Shown: piece after piece, positions 51,811-60,401 of the stretch
Numbering within the stretch: the first letter of the stretch is position 1
How the letters are laid out: the number at the start of each line of letters is the position of its first letter
NCBI RefSeq assembly: GCF_003003265.1
Contig: NZ_PVTL01000001.1
Coordinates: 372,001-436,000, forward strand
Direction: 5' to 3'
Length of the DNA stretch: 64,000 nt
Source: Glaciihabitans tibetensis
GTDB lineage: Bacteria > Actinomycetota > Actinomycetes > Actinomycetales > Microbacteriaceae
Translations under genes and position numbers: made by a program
Notes under the pieces: generated by a model
What the model was told of the DNA's origin: nothing
Databases searched by the model: none
The model's input: only the letters and a program-made list of their open reading frames with translations

Positions 51811-52508
51811 GCGGTGGGATGCTGCGGCGCCGGCGCACTGGCGAACCGGTACCCCATCCCCGCCTCGGTGATCAGGTGGCGCGGTTTTGCGGGCTCCGCC
51901 TCAAGCTTCTTGCGGAGCTGGGACAGGTAGAGGCGCAAGTATCCAGTGTCCGTCGTGTACTGCGGTCCCCACACCTCGTGCAGGAGCACTTCCTTCGACA
52001 CGAGCCGGTCGTGGTTGCGCAGCAGCACCTCGAGCAGGCGCCATTCGGTCGGGGTGAGACGCACGGCGACTCCTGCCCGCGTGATGAGGTGCGCGGCGAG
52101 GTCGACCGTCACGTCGCCAAAGGTGATCGCCGCCTCTTCGTTCGGGGTGCTGGGCGTGCGCCGCGTCAGCGCACGGATCCGCGCGAGAAGCTCGTCTGCC
52201 GCAAATGGCTTGGTGACGTAGTCATCCGCCCCCGCATCCAACGCCTCAACTTTGTCCCAGGATTCGCTGCGACCGGAGACAACCAGAATCGGCACGGTCG
52301 TCCAGCCGCGAAGGGCAGTGATCACCTCGAGTCCGGTCAGGCCCGGCATGCCGAGGTCGAGGACGACGGCGTCAGGGTGCTCCGCGATCGCGGCATCGAG
52401 AGCGGCCCGGCCGTCGTGGGCGGTGATCACGGCGTAGCCGCGCGCGCTGAGCGTGATCCGCAGCGCTCGAAGGATCTGCGGGTCGTCGTCGGCGATCAGG
52501 ATCTTCAT
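51807..52508 (-). CDS. kdpE: Response regulator KdpE (OmpR family)
   Basis: The 233-residue regulator has a receiver domain with phosphoacceptor Asp in VVLDLGMPGLTGLEV and a Lys in VTKPFAADELLARI, followed by an OmpR-type winged helix (LTPTEWRLLEVLLRNHDRLVSKEV). With KdpD it normally switches on the high-affinity K+ ATPase kdpFABC. It is encoded immediately after kdpD (52509), but kdpFABC is not in the window. Confidence 0.94.
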   Translation of the reverse strand: MKILIADDDPQILRALRITLSARGYAVITAHDGRAALDAAIAEHPDAVVLDLGMPGLTGLEVITALRGWTTVPILVVSGRSESWDKVEALDAGADDYVTKPFAADELLARIRALTRRTPSTPNEEAAITFGDVTVDLAAHLITRAGVAVRLTPTEWRLLEVLLRNHDRLVSKEVLLHEVWGPQYTTDTGYLRLYLSQLRKKLEAEPAKPRHLITEAGMGYRFASAPAPQHPTA

Positions 52509-54986
52509 TCAGCGTGCCTCCGGCAGTTCGACGACCATGGTGAGACCGCCCCCCGGGGTGTCTTCCACCTCGAGTGTGCCATTCATTGCCTCGGTGAATC
52601 CCTTCGCGAGGGCGAGGCCGAGCCCGACACCCGAGGTGTTGTCGGTGTCGCCGAGCCGCTGGAAGGGTTCGAACACTTCGCGACGCCGTGCCACCGGAAT
52701 CCCCGGTCCGGAGTCGACCACACGCAATTGCACCTTTCCGCCGAACTCGCTCGTCGCAATGGTCGGTGCCGTGTCGCTCGGTGAGAACCGAATCGCGTTG
52801 GTCAGCAGGTTCACCACTACGCGCTGCAGAAGGGCTGGGTCTGCGTACACCGGTGCAACCGGCTCCAGCCGCAAGGTGACCTCGCCCGGCGCGAGCCCCA
52901 GCTCGTCGAGCGCCCCGAGGACTATCTCTTCGCACTCGGTGGCACGGGACGACAGCCCGAGCACCCCAGCCTGGAGCCGGCTGGCGTCGAGGAGGTCAAT
53001 GACGAGGGTGCTGAGCGATGCGAGGCTTTGTTCGGCCGTCTCGAGCAGTTCGTCGCGGTCGTCCTCCGACAGCCGCACGTCCGTCGCCCGCAGCGCGGTG
53101 ACTGCTGTCGTCGCGGAGGCGAGCGGGCGCCGAAGGTCGTGTCCGACAGCGGCGAGCAGGGCGCTGCGCAGGCGGTCTGCCGCGGCGATGGGCCGCGCGG
53201 CTGCCACCTCGGAGGCGAGCCTGCGCTGCTCGAGCGCGGTCTCCAGCTGCGCTACAAAAACGTCGAGGATCCTGCGGTCCTTGGGAGCCAGGGGCCTGCC
53301 TCGCAGCTGGAGGGTCGCCTCGGTGCCCACGGAGATGGATGTCTCCTCGTCCGTGTCATCGAGCGTGCCGGCATCGGTGGAGAGGTACAGAATTTGCCCG
53401 TCTTGCCGGAGCATCACGCTGGCCATCCCGAACGCCTCGCGGAGGCGGGACACCAGCTCCTGCAGGGCATCCTCCCCGCCGATCACGCTTCCGGCGATCG
53501 TCACCAGCAGGTCCGCCTCGGTGGTGGAGCGGGTGGCAAGGGTGGACCGGCGGGCGGCCTGGTCGACTACCACACTGACGAGCGTCGCGACGAGAACGAA
53601 TATGGCCAGCGCGATCAGGTGCAGCGGATTGGACACGGTGACGGTGTGCAGCGGCGCGACAAAAAAGAAGTCGAGCACGAGAGCGGACGCGGCTGCTGCA
53701 AGCAACGCGGGCCAGAGGCCGCCGACCAGCGCGACGATCACGACGAGCAACTGGTAGCCGAGCACGTCGCTCGTCATGGAGTCGTCGCTGCGCAGGGTGA
53801 CCAGCAGCAGGGTCAGCAGAGGCAGGCCAAGGAAGAGGGTGGCGAGCCCTGCGAGTTGTCGTCTCCGCGACAGCGCGCCGGCGCTTCGCGGGAGGCGCCG
53901 GGCGCCGGCCCGGGGGTGCGACACGATGTGCACATCGATGTCTGCGGCCAGGCGGATGATTGTGGCGCCGGTTCCCGCCCCGCCGACGAGCGCGCCCCAC
54001 CGGCTCCTCCGGCTCACCCCTATGACGAGTTGCGTGGCGCCTACCCCTCGGGCGAAGTCGACGAGCGCCGCGGGAACGTCTTCGGCCACCACCTGGTGAT
54101 AGCTGCCTCCGAGGGTTTCGACAAGCGCACGCTGGGAGGTGAGGGCGGCCGGATCGCGCTCGGCCAACCCATCGGAGCGGCTGACGTACACGGCGAAGAG
54201 CTGGCCGCCGCTGGTGCGGGCAGCAATGCGGGCGCCGCGCCGCAGCAGCGTTTCGCCCTCTGGCCCGCCCGTCAGGGCCACCACTATTCGTTCCCGAGCC
54301 TCCCACAGGGCGTCGATGCCGTGTTCGCTGCGATACGCCTGCAGCGCGACATCCACCTCATCGGCAAGCCACAACAGCGCAAGTTCCCGAAGCGCGGTCA
54401 GATTGCCGAGCCGAAAGTAATTGCTCAGGGCGGCGTCGACGCGGGCGGCGGGATAAATGAAGCCCTCCGCGAGGCGGTCGCGGAGGCTTTGCGGTGCAAG
54501 GTCGACGAGCTCGATCTGGTCGGCGCGCCGCAGGGCCGCATCCGGAATCGTCTCGCGCTGGGGCACCCCGGTGATCTGTTCGACGACGTCGTTCAGGGAC
54601 TCGATGTGCTGAACATTGACCGTGGACAGCACGTCGATGCCCGCGTCAAGGAGCGCGGCGACATCCTCCCAGCGTTTGGCGTTCGCCGACCCGGGAGCGT
54701 TGGTGTGGGCAAGTTCGTCCACCAACACCAGGTCGGGATTCCGGACGAGCACCGCGGCCAGGTCCAGCTCGTCCAGGCTGACCCCGCGGTGGAGCAGGTG
54801 TCTGCGGGGGATCACCTCGAGGTCGCCCACCAGGGCCGCGGTGGCGGCGCGGCCATGGGTTTCAAGCACCCCGATGACGACGTCCTTGCCCGCGTCGCGG
54901 AGTCGCCGACCCTCCTCGAGCATCGCGTACGTCTTGCCGACGCCCGGGGCCGCGCCGAGCATCACTCGCAGGCTGCCCCTGGTCAT
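52509..54986 (-). CDS. kdpD: Sensor histidine kinase KdpD
   Basis: The 825-residue kinase has the KdpD N-domain P-loop GAAPGVGKTYAMLEEGRRLR and a universal-stress-protein-like domain. Four membrane helices follow (about residues 385-480, including LAGLATLFLGLPLLTLLLVT), then a GAF-like region. The HisKA box is VGHDLRRPLASATTAV, and a HATPase domain carries the N box and VVDSGPGIPVARR. It reads K+ or turgor status. It is directly upstream of kdpE, without kdpFABC. The ATG has no ribosome site and no clear -10 box. Confidence 0.95.
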   Translation of the reverse strand: MTRGSLRVMLGAAPGVGKTYAMLEEGRRLRDAGKDVVIGVLETHGRAATAALVGDLEVIPRRHLLHRGVSLDELDLAAVLVRNPDLVLVDELAHTNAPGSANAKRWEDVAALLDAGIDVLSTVNVQHIESLNDVVEQITGVPQRETIPDAALRRADQIELVDLAPQSLRDRLAEGFIYPAARVDAALSNYFRLGNLTALRELALLWLADEVDVALQAYRSEHGIDALWEARERIVVALTGGPEGETLLRRGARIAARTSGGQLFAVYVSRSDGLAERDPAALTSQRALVETLGGSYHQVVAEDVPAALVDFARGVGATQLVIGVSRRSRWGALVGGAGTGATIIRLAADIDVHIVSHPRAGARRLPRSAGALSRRRQLAGLATLFLGLPLLTLLLVTLRSDDSMTSDVLGYQLLVVIVALVGGLWPALLAAAASALVLDFFFVAPLHTVTVSNPLHLIALAIFVLVATLVSVVVDQAARRSTLATRSTTEADLLVTIAGSVIGGEDALQELVSRLREAFGMASVMLRQDGQILYLSTDAGTLDDTDEETSISVGTEATLQLRGRPLAPKDRRILDVFVAQLETALEQRRLASEVAAARPIAAADRLRSALLAAVGHDLRRPLASATTAVTALRATDVRLSEDDRDELLETAEQSLASLSTLVIDLLDASRLQAGVLGLSSRATECEEIVLGALDELGLAPGEVTLRLEPVAPVYADPALLQRVVVNLLTNAIRFSPSDTAPTIATSEFGGKVQLRVVDSGPGIPVARRREVFEPFQRLGDTDNTSGVGLGLALAKGFTEAMNGTLEVEDTPGGGLTMVVELPEAR

Positions 54987-55034
54987 CTGGGTTTTCTGCG
55001 CTGGGGGAGAGAAACGGTTGTGGGTCGCCGACGC

Positions 55035-55775
55035 TCAGCGCACCGCGAGGGCGGCCGCGCCAAGGATTCCGGCGTTGTTGCGCAGCGCCGCGGGCACGAT
55101 CGGCGCGCGCAGCTCGAGCAGGGGCAAAAACTCGTCGTAGTGCTTCGAGACGCCGCCACCCACGATGAAGAGGTCGGGGCTGAAGAGCATCTCGACGTGG
55201 GAGTAGTACCGCTGCAGACGCTTGGCCCAGCGGGGATAGCTGAGTTCGCCGCGCTCCTTTGCGGCGTACGACGCCCGGGACTCGGCATCCTTGCCGTCAA
55301 TTTCGAGGTGGCCGAGCTCCGAGTTCGGAACCAGCACGCCGTCGTAAATGACCGCGCTGCCGATACCGGTGCCCAGGGTGGTGAGGATCACGAGACCCTT
55401 TTCGCCTTTCGCCGCGCCGAACAACACCTCGGCGATGCCAGCTGCGTCGGCGTCATTAACGAAGTGGATGTCCCGGCCGAGAGCCTTCTCGAACAGGGCT
55501 TCCGCTTCCAGACCGATCCACTTATCCGACACATTCGCCGCCGACATGGTCGTGCCGTGGATCACTACCGCCGGGAAGCACACGCCAACGGGAACGGTCG
55601 GGTCGACATCCAGAGTGGTAATGATTTCGAGTACTGTCGCGACGATGTCCGCTGGCTCCCCGCCTTCGGGAGTGGAAAGCTTTATCCGTTCACTGAGGAG
55701 CTCCCCGGTGTCGGTATCGACTACCGCGCCCTTGATTCCCGTGCCGCCGATGTCGATTCCCACTGCCCTAGTCAT
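55035..55775 (-). CDS. ppgK: Polyphosphate glucokinase (ROK family)
   Basis: The 246-residue enzyme phosphorylates glucose with polyphosphate (or ATP), a hallmark of actinobacteria. The phosphate motif is GIDIGGTGIKGAVVDTDTGE, and the sugar-binding GTGIGSAVIYDG and a C-terminal ELGHLEIDGKDAE segment are present. Length is normal. It has a leaderless promoter: TAGGAT 6 nt before the ATG. Confidence 0.93.
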   Translation of the reverse strand: MTRAVGIDIGGTGIKGAVVDTDTGELLSERIKLSTPEGGEPADIVATVLEIITTLDVDPTVPVGVCFPAVVIHGTTMSAANVSDKWIGLEAEALFEKALGRDIHFVNDADAAGIAEVLFGAAKGEKGLVILTTLGTGIGSAVIYDGVLVPNSELGHLEIDGKDAESRASYAAKERGELSYPRWAKRLQRYYSHVEMLFSPDLFIVGGGVSKHYDEFLPLLELRAPIVPAALRNNAGILGAAALAVR

Positions 55776-55781
55776 GTGTCC

Positions 55782-55787
55782 ATCCTA
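55782..55787 (-). promoter_or_regulatory. Leaderless -10 box of ppgK (TAGGAT)
   Basis: TAGGAT on the minus strand, 6 nt before the ATG at 55775; no ribosome site. Confidence 0.6.
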
Positions 55788-55827
55788 GGCAACTACGGGA
55801 GGCCCGACTCTCCGTTGAGTACCCACG

Positions 55828-56157
55828 CTAGACAACCTCTCCAATGATGAGGCTCGCGAGAAGCGCGACGATCGGCCCAGCCGCCAGGACGATCCCGCCG
55901 GCAACGGCGAGTTTGCGTCCGCGGGGTGTTTTGATGCCGGCGACGAGGCAGAAAGCTATGCCGAACAAAATGACAAACGGCAGCAGCGGTAGCACCGTGT
56001 CGATCGAGCTGGTGTCTAGCGAACTGGTCTGGCCGGCCGCGAGAACGCAGGCTATTTGGTAGCCGAACGCGGCGACGCAATAGACCAGGGCCGCAAGTCC
56101 GAGCCCCCGGCCCTGCGGTTGGACGATCGTTGTCGGTCGTGTCACGGGCGAGGTCAT
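55828..56157 (-). CDS. Small membrane protein (109 residues)
   Basis: This protein has an N-terminal hydrophilic segment and about three or four membrane helices: GLGLAALVYCVAAFGYQIAC, VLPLLPFVILFGIAFCLVAG and LAVAGGIVLAAGPIVALLAS. No family is recognised. It lies between ppgK and map and has the same TAGGAT leaderless promoter type as ppgK. Confidence 0.72.
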   Translation of the reverse strand: MTSPVTRPTTIVQPQGRGLGLAALVYCVAAFGYQIACVLAAGQTSSLDTSSIDTVLPLLPFVILFGIAFCLVAGIKTPRGRKLAVAGGIVLAAGPIVALLASLIIGEVV

Positions 56158-56163
56158 GCGCTC

Positions 56164-56169
56164 ATCCTA
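56164..56169 (-). promoter_or_regulatory. Leaderless -10 box of the small membrane protein gene (TAGGAT)
   Basis: TAGGAT on the minus strand, 6 nt before the ATG at 56157. Confidence 0.55.
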
Positions 56170-56274
56170 GGTAATGCTCAGCACCAAGGCTGCGATACCC
56201 AGCCCTATCCCACGGGAAGTGCGCGACGATGTTTCGGGCGGAGCGGATGCGAGGGGGACCGTCATGGCCCCGCC

Positions 56275-57141
56275 CTACGCAAGAGTGAGGATTTCTACAC
56301 CTCGCTCGGTCACAACCATGGTGTGTTCGAACTGCGCGGTGAGGCTCTTGTCGCGCGTGGTTACCGTCCAGTCGTCTGCCCACTGGTCCCAGGTGATCCC
56401 GCCGAGGGTCAGCATGGGCTCGATGGTGAAGACCATTCCGACCTCGATGACGTCATCGAACCGCGGTGCCGCGTCGTAGTGAGGGATGATCAGGCCGGAG
56501 TGAAAGGCCCGGCCGACGCCGTGTCCGGTGAAGTCGCGCACCACGCCGTACCCGAAGCGTTTGGCGTAAGACTCGATGGCCCGACCGATCACGTTGATCT
56601 GGCGACCGGGTGCCACGGCCTTGATGCCTCGGTTGAGCGCTTCCTTCGTGCGGTCGACGAGGTCGATTGCTTCCTGGCTGGCGTTTCCGACGACGAAAGT
56701 CTTATTGAGGTCGCCGTGCATACCGTTCTTGTAGGCGGTGACATCAATGTTGAGGATGTCGCCGTCTGCGAGTGTTGTCGTGTCGGGGATGCCGTGGCAG
56801 ATGACCTCGTTGACGGAGGTGCACGACGACTTGGGGAACCCTCGGTAGCCCAGCGTCGACGGGTAGGCGCCGTTCGCGATCATAAAGTCGTGAGCGATTG
56901 CGTCGAGCTCGTCGGTGGTGACGCCCGGGCGAATGTGCTCGGCGGCGGCGTCGATGGCGCCGGCGGCGATGGCACCAGACTCACGAATGAGTTCGACCTC
57001 AGCCGGGGTGTAGAGGTCATTGCCCGTGTATGGTCGCGGACCCGTCTTGCCGACGTATTCCGGGCGGGGGATCGAACCCGGAACGGAGCGGAGTGGGGAG
57101 ACGAACCCCGAGGTGAGGTGACCGTGAGAATCGCGAGGCAT
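56275..57141 (-). CDS. map: Methionine aminopeptidase, type I
   Basis: The 288-residue enzyme removes the N-terminal Met from new proteins. The metal ligands are in GDILNIDVTAYKNGMHGDLN (two Asp), GHGVGRAFH (His) and the C-terminal VFTIEPMLTLGG (Glu) with a late Glu. It carries a 35-residue N-terminal extension (SGFVSPLRSVPGSIPRPEYV), common in actinobacterial MAPs. The ATG at 57141 is preceded by TAAAAT with 7 nt spacing, so it looks leaderless; longer frames upstream are rejected. Confidence 0.95.
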   Translation of the reverse strand: MPRDSHGHLTSGFVSPLRSVPGSIPRPEYVGKTGPRPYTGNDLYTPAEVELIRESGAIAAGAIDAAAEHIRPGVTTDELDAIAHDFMIANGAYPSTLGYRGFPKSSCTSVNEVICHGIPDTTTLADGDILNIDVTAYKNGMHGDLNKTFVVGNASQEAIDLVDRTKEALNRGIKAVAPGRQINVIGRAIESYAKRFGYGVVRDFTGHGVGRAFHSGLIIPHYDAAPRFDDVIEVGMVFTIEPMLTLGGITWDQWADDWTVTTRDKSLTAQFEHTMVVTERGVEILTLA

Positions 57142-57144
57142 AGG

Positions 57145-57159
57145 ATCGATTTTATCGAT
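57145..57159. promoter_or_regulatory. Palindrome in the divergent map / small-protein promoter (ATCGAT-TTT-ATCGAT)
   Basis: A perfect 15-bp palindrome (6-bp arms and a TTT spacer) contains the map -10 box and sits 14 nt before the start of the divergent 60-residue gene. It could bind a dimeric regulator or be only an AT-rich promoter core. Confidence 0.5.
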
Positions 57160-57173
57160 TGCAGGAGGTGGCC

Positions 57174-57356
57174 ATGACCGCATGGTGGTTCAACAACAAG
57201 ACCGGCGAGGTCGAAGAAGGCCCCAAGTCTCTCGGATCTGACCGGGACGGTCCTTTTGCCTCCCGTGCTGAAGCGGAACGCGCGCCCGAGATCATCGCGG
57301 AGCGCGCGCGCAAGTGGGCAGAGGAAGAAGCCGCTGCCGACGCAGACGACCGCTAG
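57174..57356 (+). CDS. SPOR-like small protein paired with map
   Basis: This 60-residue protein starts AWWFNNKTGEVEEGPKSLGS and has the short beta-alpha unit DGPFASRAEAERAPEIIAER that is seen in small SPOR-domain-like proteins of actinobacteria, often wrongly named methionine aminopeptidase because of their position. The ATG at 57174 has GGAGG upstream. Function is unknown. It is divergent from map across 32 bp. Confidence 0.78.
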   Translation: MTAWWFNNKTGEVEEGPKSLGSDRDGPFASRAEAERAPEIIAERARKWAEEEAAADADDR

Positions 57357-58333
57357 CGCCCGCAGAGCACCCGGACGAAGTCATTTAAGAACGTTGTGCG
57401 GTCGACATCCAATACAACGTACGTGTCGGGTGCGGGCTCGGTGGGCCAGCTGACCGGGAGTCCCTCTGAGGTTTGCATCAGGTGTGCGCGGGTGGCGAAA
57501 CCGTCTGTCGTGATGTTCACGGGACCAGAGACTGACTTGGTGACCAGCTCGGGGTACACGAGAATCGCTGCGGCCAATCCGTCGTGCGCGGGGGAGACCC
57601 GGCGCCCCCAGGCCACCTGGTAGAAGTCCATGTACGCCTCGAGGATCTGCGCCGAGAAGGTGCCGACCGCGGTACCTGCCCGGTGCATTGCTTGCACGGC
57701 CTGTTCGTCCACGATGGTTCCCGCTGTGACGTTGACCCCCACCATCACCAAGTGCTCGCGGGGAGCCGCAAACATGAGCGCGGCGGCGGTCGGGTCGTTG
57801 TGGATGTTCGCGTCCACCATCTGCGCCACTCCGAGCGGCGGGAACGGGCCCGAGCCACCCATAATGACGACAGAGCGAAACATCGTCAGCAGGTTGGGTT
57901 CGATCTGGAGTGCCAGTCCGATGTTGGTGAGCGGTCCGATGGGAAGCAGGTCGTAGTAGCCGGGCTTGGACCTTGCCATTTCGACAATGAGTTCCGCTGA
58001 GCTGAGCGCAGACGCGTTCTTCGGAGCGATCGGCGTCGACCAGACGTCGCCAAGGCCATCGGCTCCGTGGACGTGAGCGGCGATCCGCGGTTCGCCCACC
58101 ATCGGTCCGGCGGCGCCCTTGGCGACGAGGATATCGTCGCGGTCGAGGAGTTCGAGTACCCGGGCGGCGTTGGTGTACGCCGCCTCGACGGGGGTGTTTC
58201 CGAAGACGGTGGTGATTGCGGAGACCTCGACGTTGTCGATGCCGACGAGGTAGATCAGCGCGAGGGCGTCGTCGATGCCGATGTCGGTGTCAAGGATGAT
58301 GTGGCGCACGGGGTCGGGAAGGTCGTTGGTCAC
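57353..58333 (-). CDS. Nucleoside hydrolase (inosine-uridine preferring family)
   Basis: The 326-residue enzyme cleaves purine or pyrimidine nucleosides to base and ribose. The Ca-binding N-terminal cluster is HIILDTDIGIDDALALIYLV, with Asp residues at the usual places, and a middle acidic VDANIHNDPTAAALMFAAPR segment is present. It starts at GTG 58333, overlapping the permease stop by 4 nt (GTGA), so its translation is coupled to a BMP-type nucleoside importer. Imported nucleosides would be hydrolysed here. Confidence 0.92.
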   Translation of the reverse strand: MTNDLPDPVRHIILDTDIGIDDALALIYLVGIDNVEVSAITTVFGNTPVEAAYTNAARVLELLDRDDILVAKGAAGPMVGEPRIAAHVHGADGLGDVWSTPIAPKNASALSSAELIVEMARSKPGYYDLLPIGPLTNIGLALQIEPNLLTMFRSVVIMGGSGPFPPLGVAQMVDANIHNDPTAAALMFAAPREHLVMVGVNVTAGTIVDEQAVQAMHRAGTAVGTFSAQILEAYMDFYQVAWGRRVSPAHDGLAAAILVYPELVTKSVSGPVNITTDGFATRAHLMQTSEGLPVSWPTEPAPDTYVVLDVDRTTFLNDFVRVLCGR

Positions 58334-59277
58334 GAGGTACTTTCTGGTTGGGAGGGAAGCGGAACCGGCTGAGCCGAGAGTGAGGGGCGACGGTTGCGAG
58401 CGGTGACCCACATGCGCATACCGACAAGCACCGCGATGGTGATCGCGTAGGGCGCCGCGTCGGTGAGCTGCTGAGGAGCGCCGATACCCTGCAGGCGGAA
58501 TCCGAGCGCCTCTGCTGCGCCGAAGCCAAGGCAGGCGACGGGTAACCAGAGTGGGCGGCCCATGACGAGCATCACCGCGGCGACCGCGATCCAGCCGCGT
58601 CCCGCCGTCATGTTTTCGGTGAACACGGTGACGTTGCCGAGCGAGAGCTGCGCGCCGGCGATGCCGCACAATGCACCTCCGGCGATGGTCACCCACATCT
58701 GGTAGCTGGCGACCTTGATACCGAGGCTCGACGCGGCTTCGGGGTGTTCACCCACCCCACGGAGCCGAAGCCCCGAGGGAGTGAGTTTAAGCCACAGGCC
58801 GATGACCACGATGAACACAAAGGCGAGAGGAACGAGCGCAGTCTGGCCGGCGAATACCGGTCCGAGAACCGGGATTTCGGCGAGAAAGCTCATCTTGTCG
58901 AGGCCCTGCAGCCCACGCGGCGAGAACGTCCCCGACACATCGAACAGCACGCGCATCAGGAACCCCGTGATACCCAGCGCAAACAGGTTGGTGCCGATCG
59001 CGATCACAATAGGGTCTGCACCCCAGCGGGCCGAGCCCACGGCGAGGGTCACCGAGAAGAGCGCGGTCGTGACGACGGCAATGAGAACACCCGCCCAGGC
59101 GCTTCCGGTGTAGAAACTGCCGGCGACGGCAGCGAAGGCTCCCCAGAGCATCTGGCCCTCGAGCGCGATATTGAAGACGCCGACCTGTGACGACAGCGCG
59201 CCGGCCAGAGACGAGTAGAGGATCGGGGTAGCAGCCAGGAGGACGGCGGCGACAAAGCCCCATTCGAAGACGTTCAT
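58330..59277 (-). CDS. Nucleoside ABC transporter permease (BPD_transp_2, YufQ type)
   Basis: This 315-residue permease has about eight helices and the family segment GEHPEAASSLGIKVASYQMW. It pairs with the YufP-type permease upstream. The 4-nt overlaps at both ends (59274 and 58330) show translational coupling through the operon. Confidence 0.92.
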   Translation of the reverse strand: MNVFEWGFVAAVLLAATPILYSSLAGALSSQVGVFNIALEGQMLWGAFAAVAGSFYTGSAWAGVLIAVVTTALFSVTLAVGSARWGADPIVIAIGTNLFALGITGFLMRVLFDVSGTFSPRGLQGLDKMSFLAEIPVLGPVFAGQTALVPLAFVFIVVIGLWLKLTPSGLRLRGVGEHPEAASSLGIKVASYQMWVTIAGGALCGIAGAQLSLGNVTVFTENMTAGRGWIAVAAVMLVMGRPLWLPVACLGFGAAEALGFRLQGIGAPQQLTDAAPYAITIAVLVGMRMWVTARNRRPSLSAQPVPLPSQPESTS

Positions 59278-60401
59278 GAGGTTGCACTCCGTCCGGTGCG
59301 ACGCGAGTCGACGATAGTTCGCAGCGCGAGAACGATGATCACTACACCCTGCAGTACGTCGGAGAGCTGCCGGGGCACGTCGGCGGAGCGTTCCATGCCG
59401 CCGCCACCCACCTGGAGGATCGTGAACAACGCCGCGGTCAGCGGCACAAACGCGGGTCGTCCTCCGGCGAGTAGCGCGGCGGCAAGCCCGGCAAAGGTGT
59501 AACCGGGCGAGAGCAGCGCGCCGTCGACAAGGCGGTACGGCGGCGACAGAACGATGATCGCGCCGACGACTCCCGCCACTGCACCGGATGCGGCCATGGC
59601 GCCGAAAGCCAGTCGCCCCACCCGCACACCGCCGTAGGAAGCAAACCGACGGTTCGCCCCGATGACGCGGAGTTCGAAACCAACCGCGCTGCGGGAGTCG
59701 ACGAGCCAGAACAGCGCCATCAAGACGATGATCAAGATCAGCCCCATATTGCTATAGGAAAGCGAACCCAGAGCCCACATGTGCGCAGAATCCGGGAACC
59801 GTTCGGTCTGCGCCACAGCGGAACCCGCCTCGCCGAGCTGGAACCGCAGCAGGTACGAGACGATCGCGACGGCAACAGGAGACAGGAGCAGGGTACTGAT
59901 GATGATCGGGATGCCGTACCTGGTAGACAGTGGCGCCGAAATCGCGCCAAATGCACCGGCGACAACACCCGCTGCAACGACCGCGAGGGGAATCAACAGG
60001 ATCGACGGCAGGTCGAGCTGGCCGGCAATAAACGCTGCGGCCAGACCGCCCAGCACCATCTGACCGTTTCCGCCCAGGTTGAATTCGCCCATCCTCAGCG
60101 GGATGGCAGCGGCCAGAGCCATGCCACAGATGAGAGCCCAGACAGAGAAGGTGTAGTCGAGGTTCTCAAGGTCGAGAGCGCCGGCGAGTACCGCCGAGTA
60201 GGCACTGATGGGGTTGAGCCCGGCCGCCAGCACGATTGCCGCGCCAATGAGCACCGCAAGAACGACCGCGCCGGTGGGAACTACGGCGGGGTGCCGCACG
60301 GCGAGGGTGAGCAGAGCTGACGCGCGGGAGCGTCGCGATAACGGTTCGGGTGCGCGCGGAGCGACGGTGCCCGGTCCGCCGGGTACGGGTTCTATGTTCA
60401 T
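59274..60401 (-). CDS. Nucleoside ABC transporter permease (BPD_transp_2, YufP type)
   Basis: This 375-residue permease has a 30-residue Arg/Pro-rich cytoplasmic start, then helices beginning AVVPTGAVVLAVLIGAAIVL and the family block RMGEFNLGGNGQMVLGGLAA. It is longer than its partner, as usual in these systems. Coupled by 4-nt overlaps. Confidence 0.92.
   Translation of the reverse strand: MNIEPVPGGPGTVAPRAPEPLSRRSRASALLTLAVRHPAVVPTGAVVLAVLIGAAIVLAAGLNPISAYSAVLAGALDLENLDYTFSVWALICGMALAAAIPLRMGEFNLGGNGQMVLGGLAAAFIAGQLDLPSILLIPLAVVAAGVVAGAFGAISAPLSTRYGIPIIISTLLLSPVAVAIVSYLLRFQLGEAGSAVAQTERFPDSAHMWALGSLSYSNMGLILIIVLMALFWLVDSRSAVGFELRVIGANRRFASYGGVRVGRLAFGAMAASGAVAGVVGAIIVLSPPYRLVDGALLSPGYTFAGLAAALLAGGRPAFVPLTAALFTILQVGGGGMERSADVPRQLSDVLQGVVIIVLALRTIVDSRRTGRSATS

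Noticed and set aside
53028..55847. 939-residue plus-strand reading frame
   Set aside because: It is antisense to kdpD and ppgK, has no recognisable domain, and arises from high GC at third positions of the real genes.
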